DNA of 64,000 nt. Origin: Syngnathus acus (Eukaryota; Chordata; Actinopteri; Syngnathiformes; Syngnathidae). Shown here piece after piece: positions 63,862-64,000 of the stretch. Position 1 is the stretch's first letter; every line of letters starts with the position of its first letter. The position numbers and the translations under genes were made by a program. The notes under the pieces were generated by a model. That model was not told where the DNA came from and did no database searches. It saw nothing but the letters and a program-made list of their open reading frames with translations. The stretch is taken from contig NC_051108.1 in NCBI RefSeq assembly GCF_901709675.1, forward strand, positions 5,676,631-5,740,630. Direction: 5' to 3'.

Positions 63862-64000
63862 TTAAGTGTGACATCACTTTAGACCTCTGACCCCCATCTG
63901 ATTTTCACCATCCAGAAATTAGGTAGGCCTGTATTGATATAATGTGTTGCACTCATTCATATCTGGATGAGGTTTGGACGCACTTGATAGCATCCATGTT

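Overview
This window is nuclear DNA of a ray-finned (teleost) fish. The coding sequence is split by many short GT-AG introns. Every protein is a clear vertebrate orthologue. The introns carry fish-type DNA transposon relics, AT-rich microsatellites and a fish-type non-LTR retrotransposon. I cannot name the species. Gene models were built by hand from splice sites, reading-phase continuity across every junction, and remembered family sequences; no search was run.

Layout, left to right. (1) 515-27960, plus strand: MDN1/midasin, entering in its N-terminal part and complete to the stop. It has 91 exons here, covering AAA2 to AAA6, the long linker, the acidic D/E-rich region and the MIDAS domain. 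(2) 28661-29224, minus: LYRM2, tail-to-tail with MDN1. (3) 29837-34202, plus: CFAP206, head-to-head with LYRM2. (4) 34692-37043, minus: UBE2J1, tail-to-tail with CFAP206. (5) 38317-40692, plus: RAD51, head-to-head with UBE2J1. (6) about 42.5-52.4 kb, plus: an ARHGAP23-type RhoGAP with PDZ, PH and RhoGAP domains but almost no C-terminal tail. (7) 53.46-56.85 kb: a near-complete LINE with one frameshift. (8) 56.85-58.9 kb: gene-free DNA with two large inverted repeats and a CCAAT-rich repeat cluster. (9) 60151-63853, minus: the E domain (MoeA-like half) of gephyrin, running off the right edge.

The genes share no pathway. They cover ribosome assembly (MDN1), mitochondrial complex assembly (LYRM2), motile cilia (CFAP206), ER-associated degradation (UBE2J1), recombinational repair (RAD51), Rho signalling (ARHGAP23-like), and inhibitory synapses plus molybdenum cofactor synthesis (GPHN). 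What they share is layout: alternating head-to-head and tail-to-tail pairs with gaps of about 0.5-1 kb, so two promoter regions are probably shared.

I found no new multi-gene system. The observations most worth checking are: an RFX X-box-like site before CFAP206; an apparently missing conserved CFAP206 exon; an in-frame upstream start in RAD51; the short ARHGAP23-like protein with alternative first exons; and the inverted repeats beside gephyrin.
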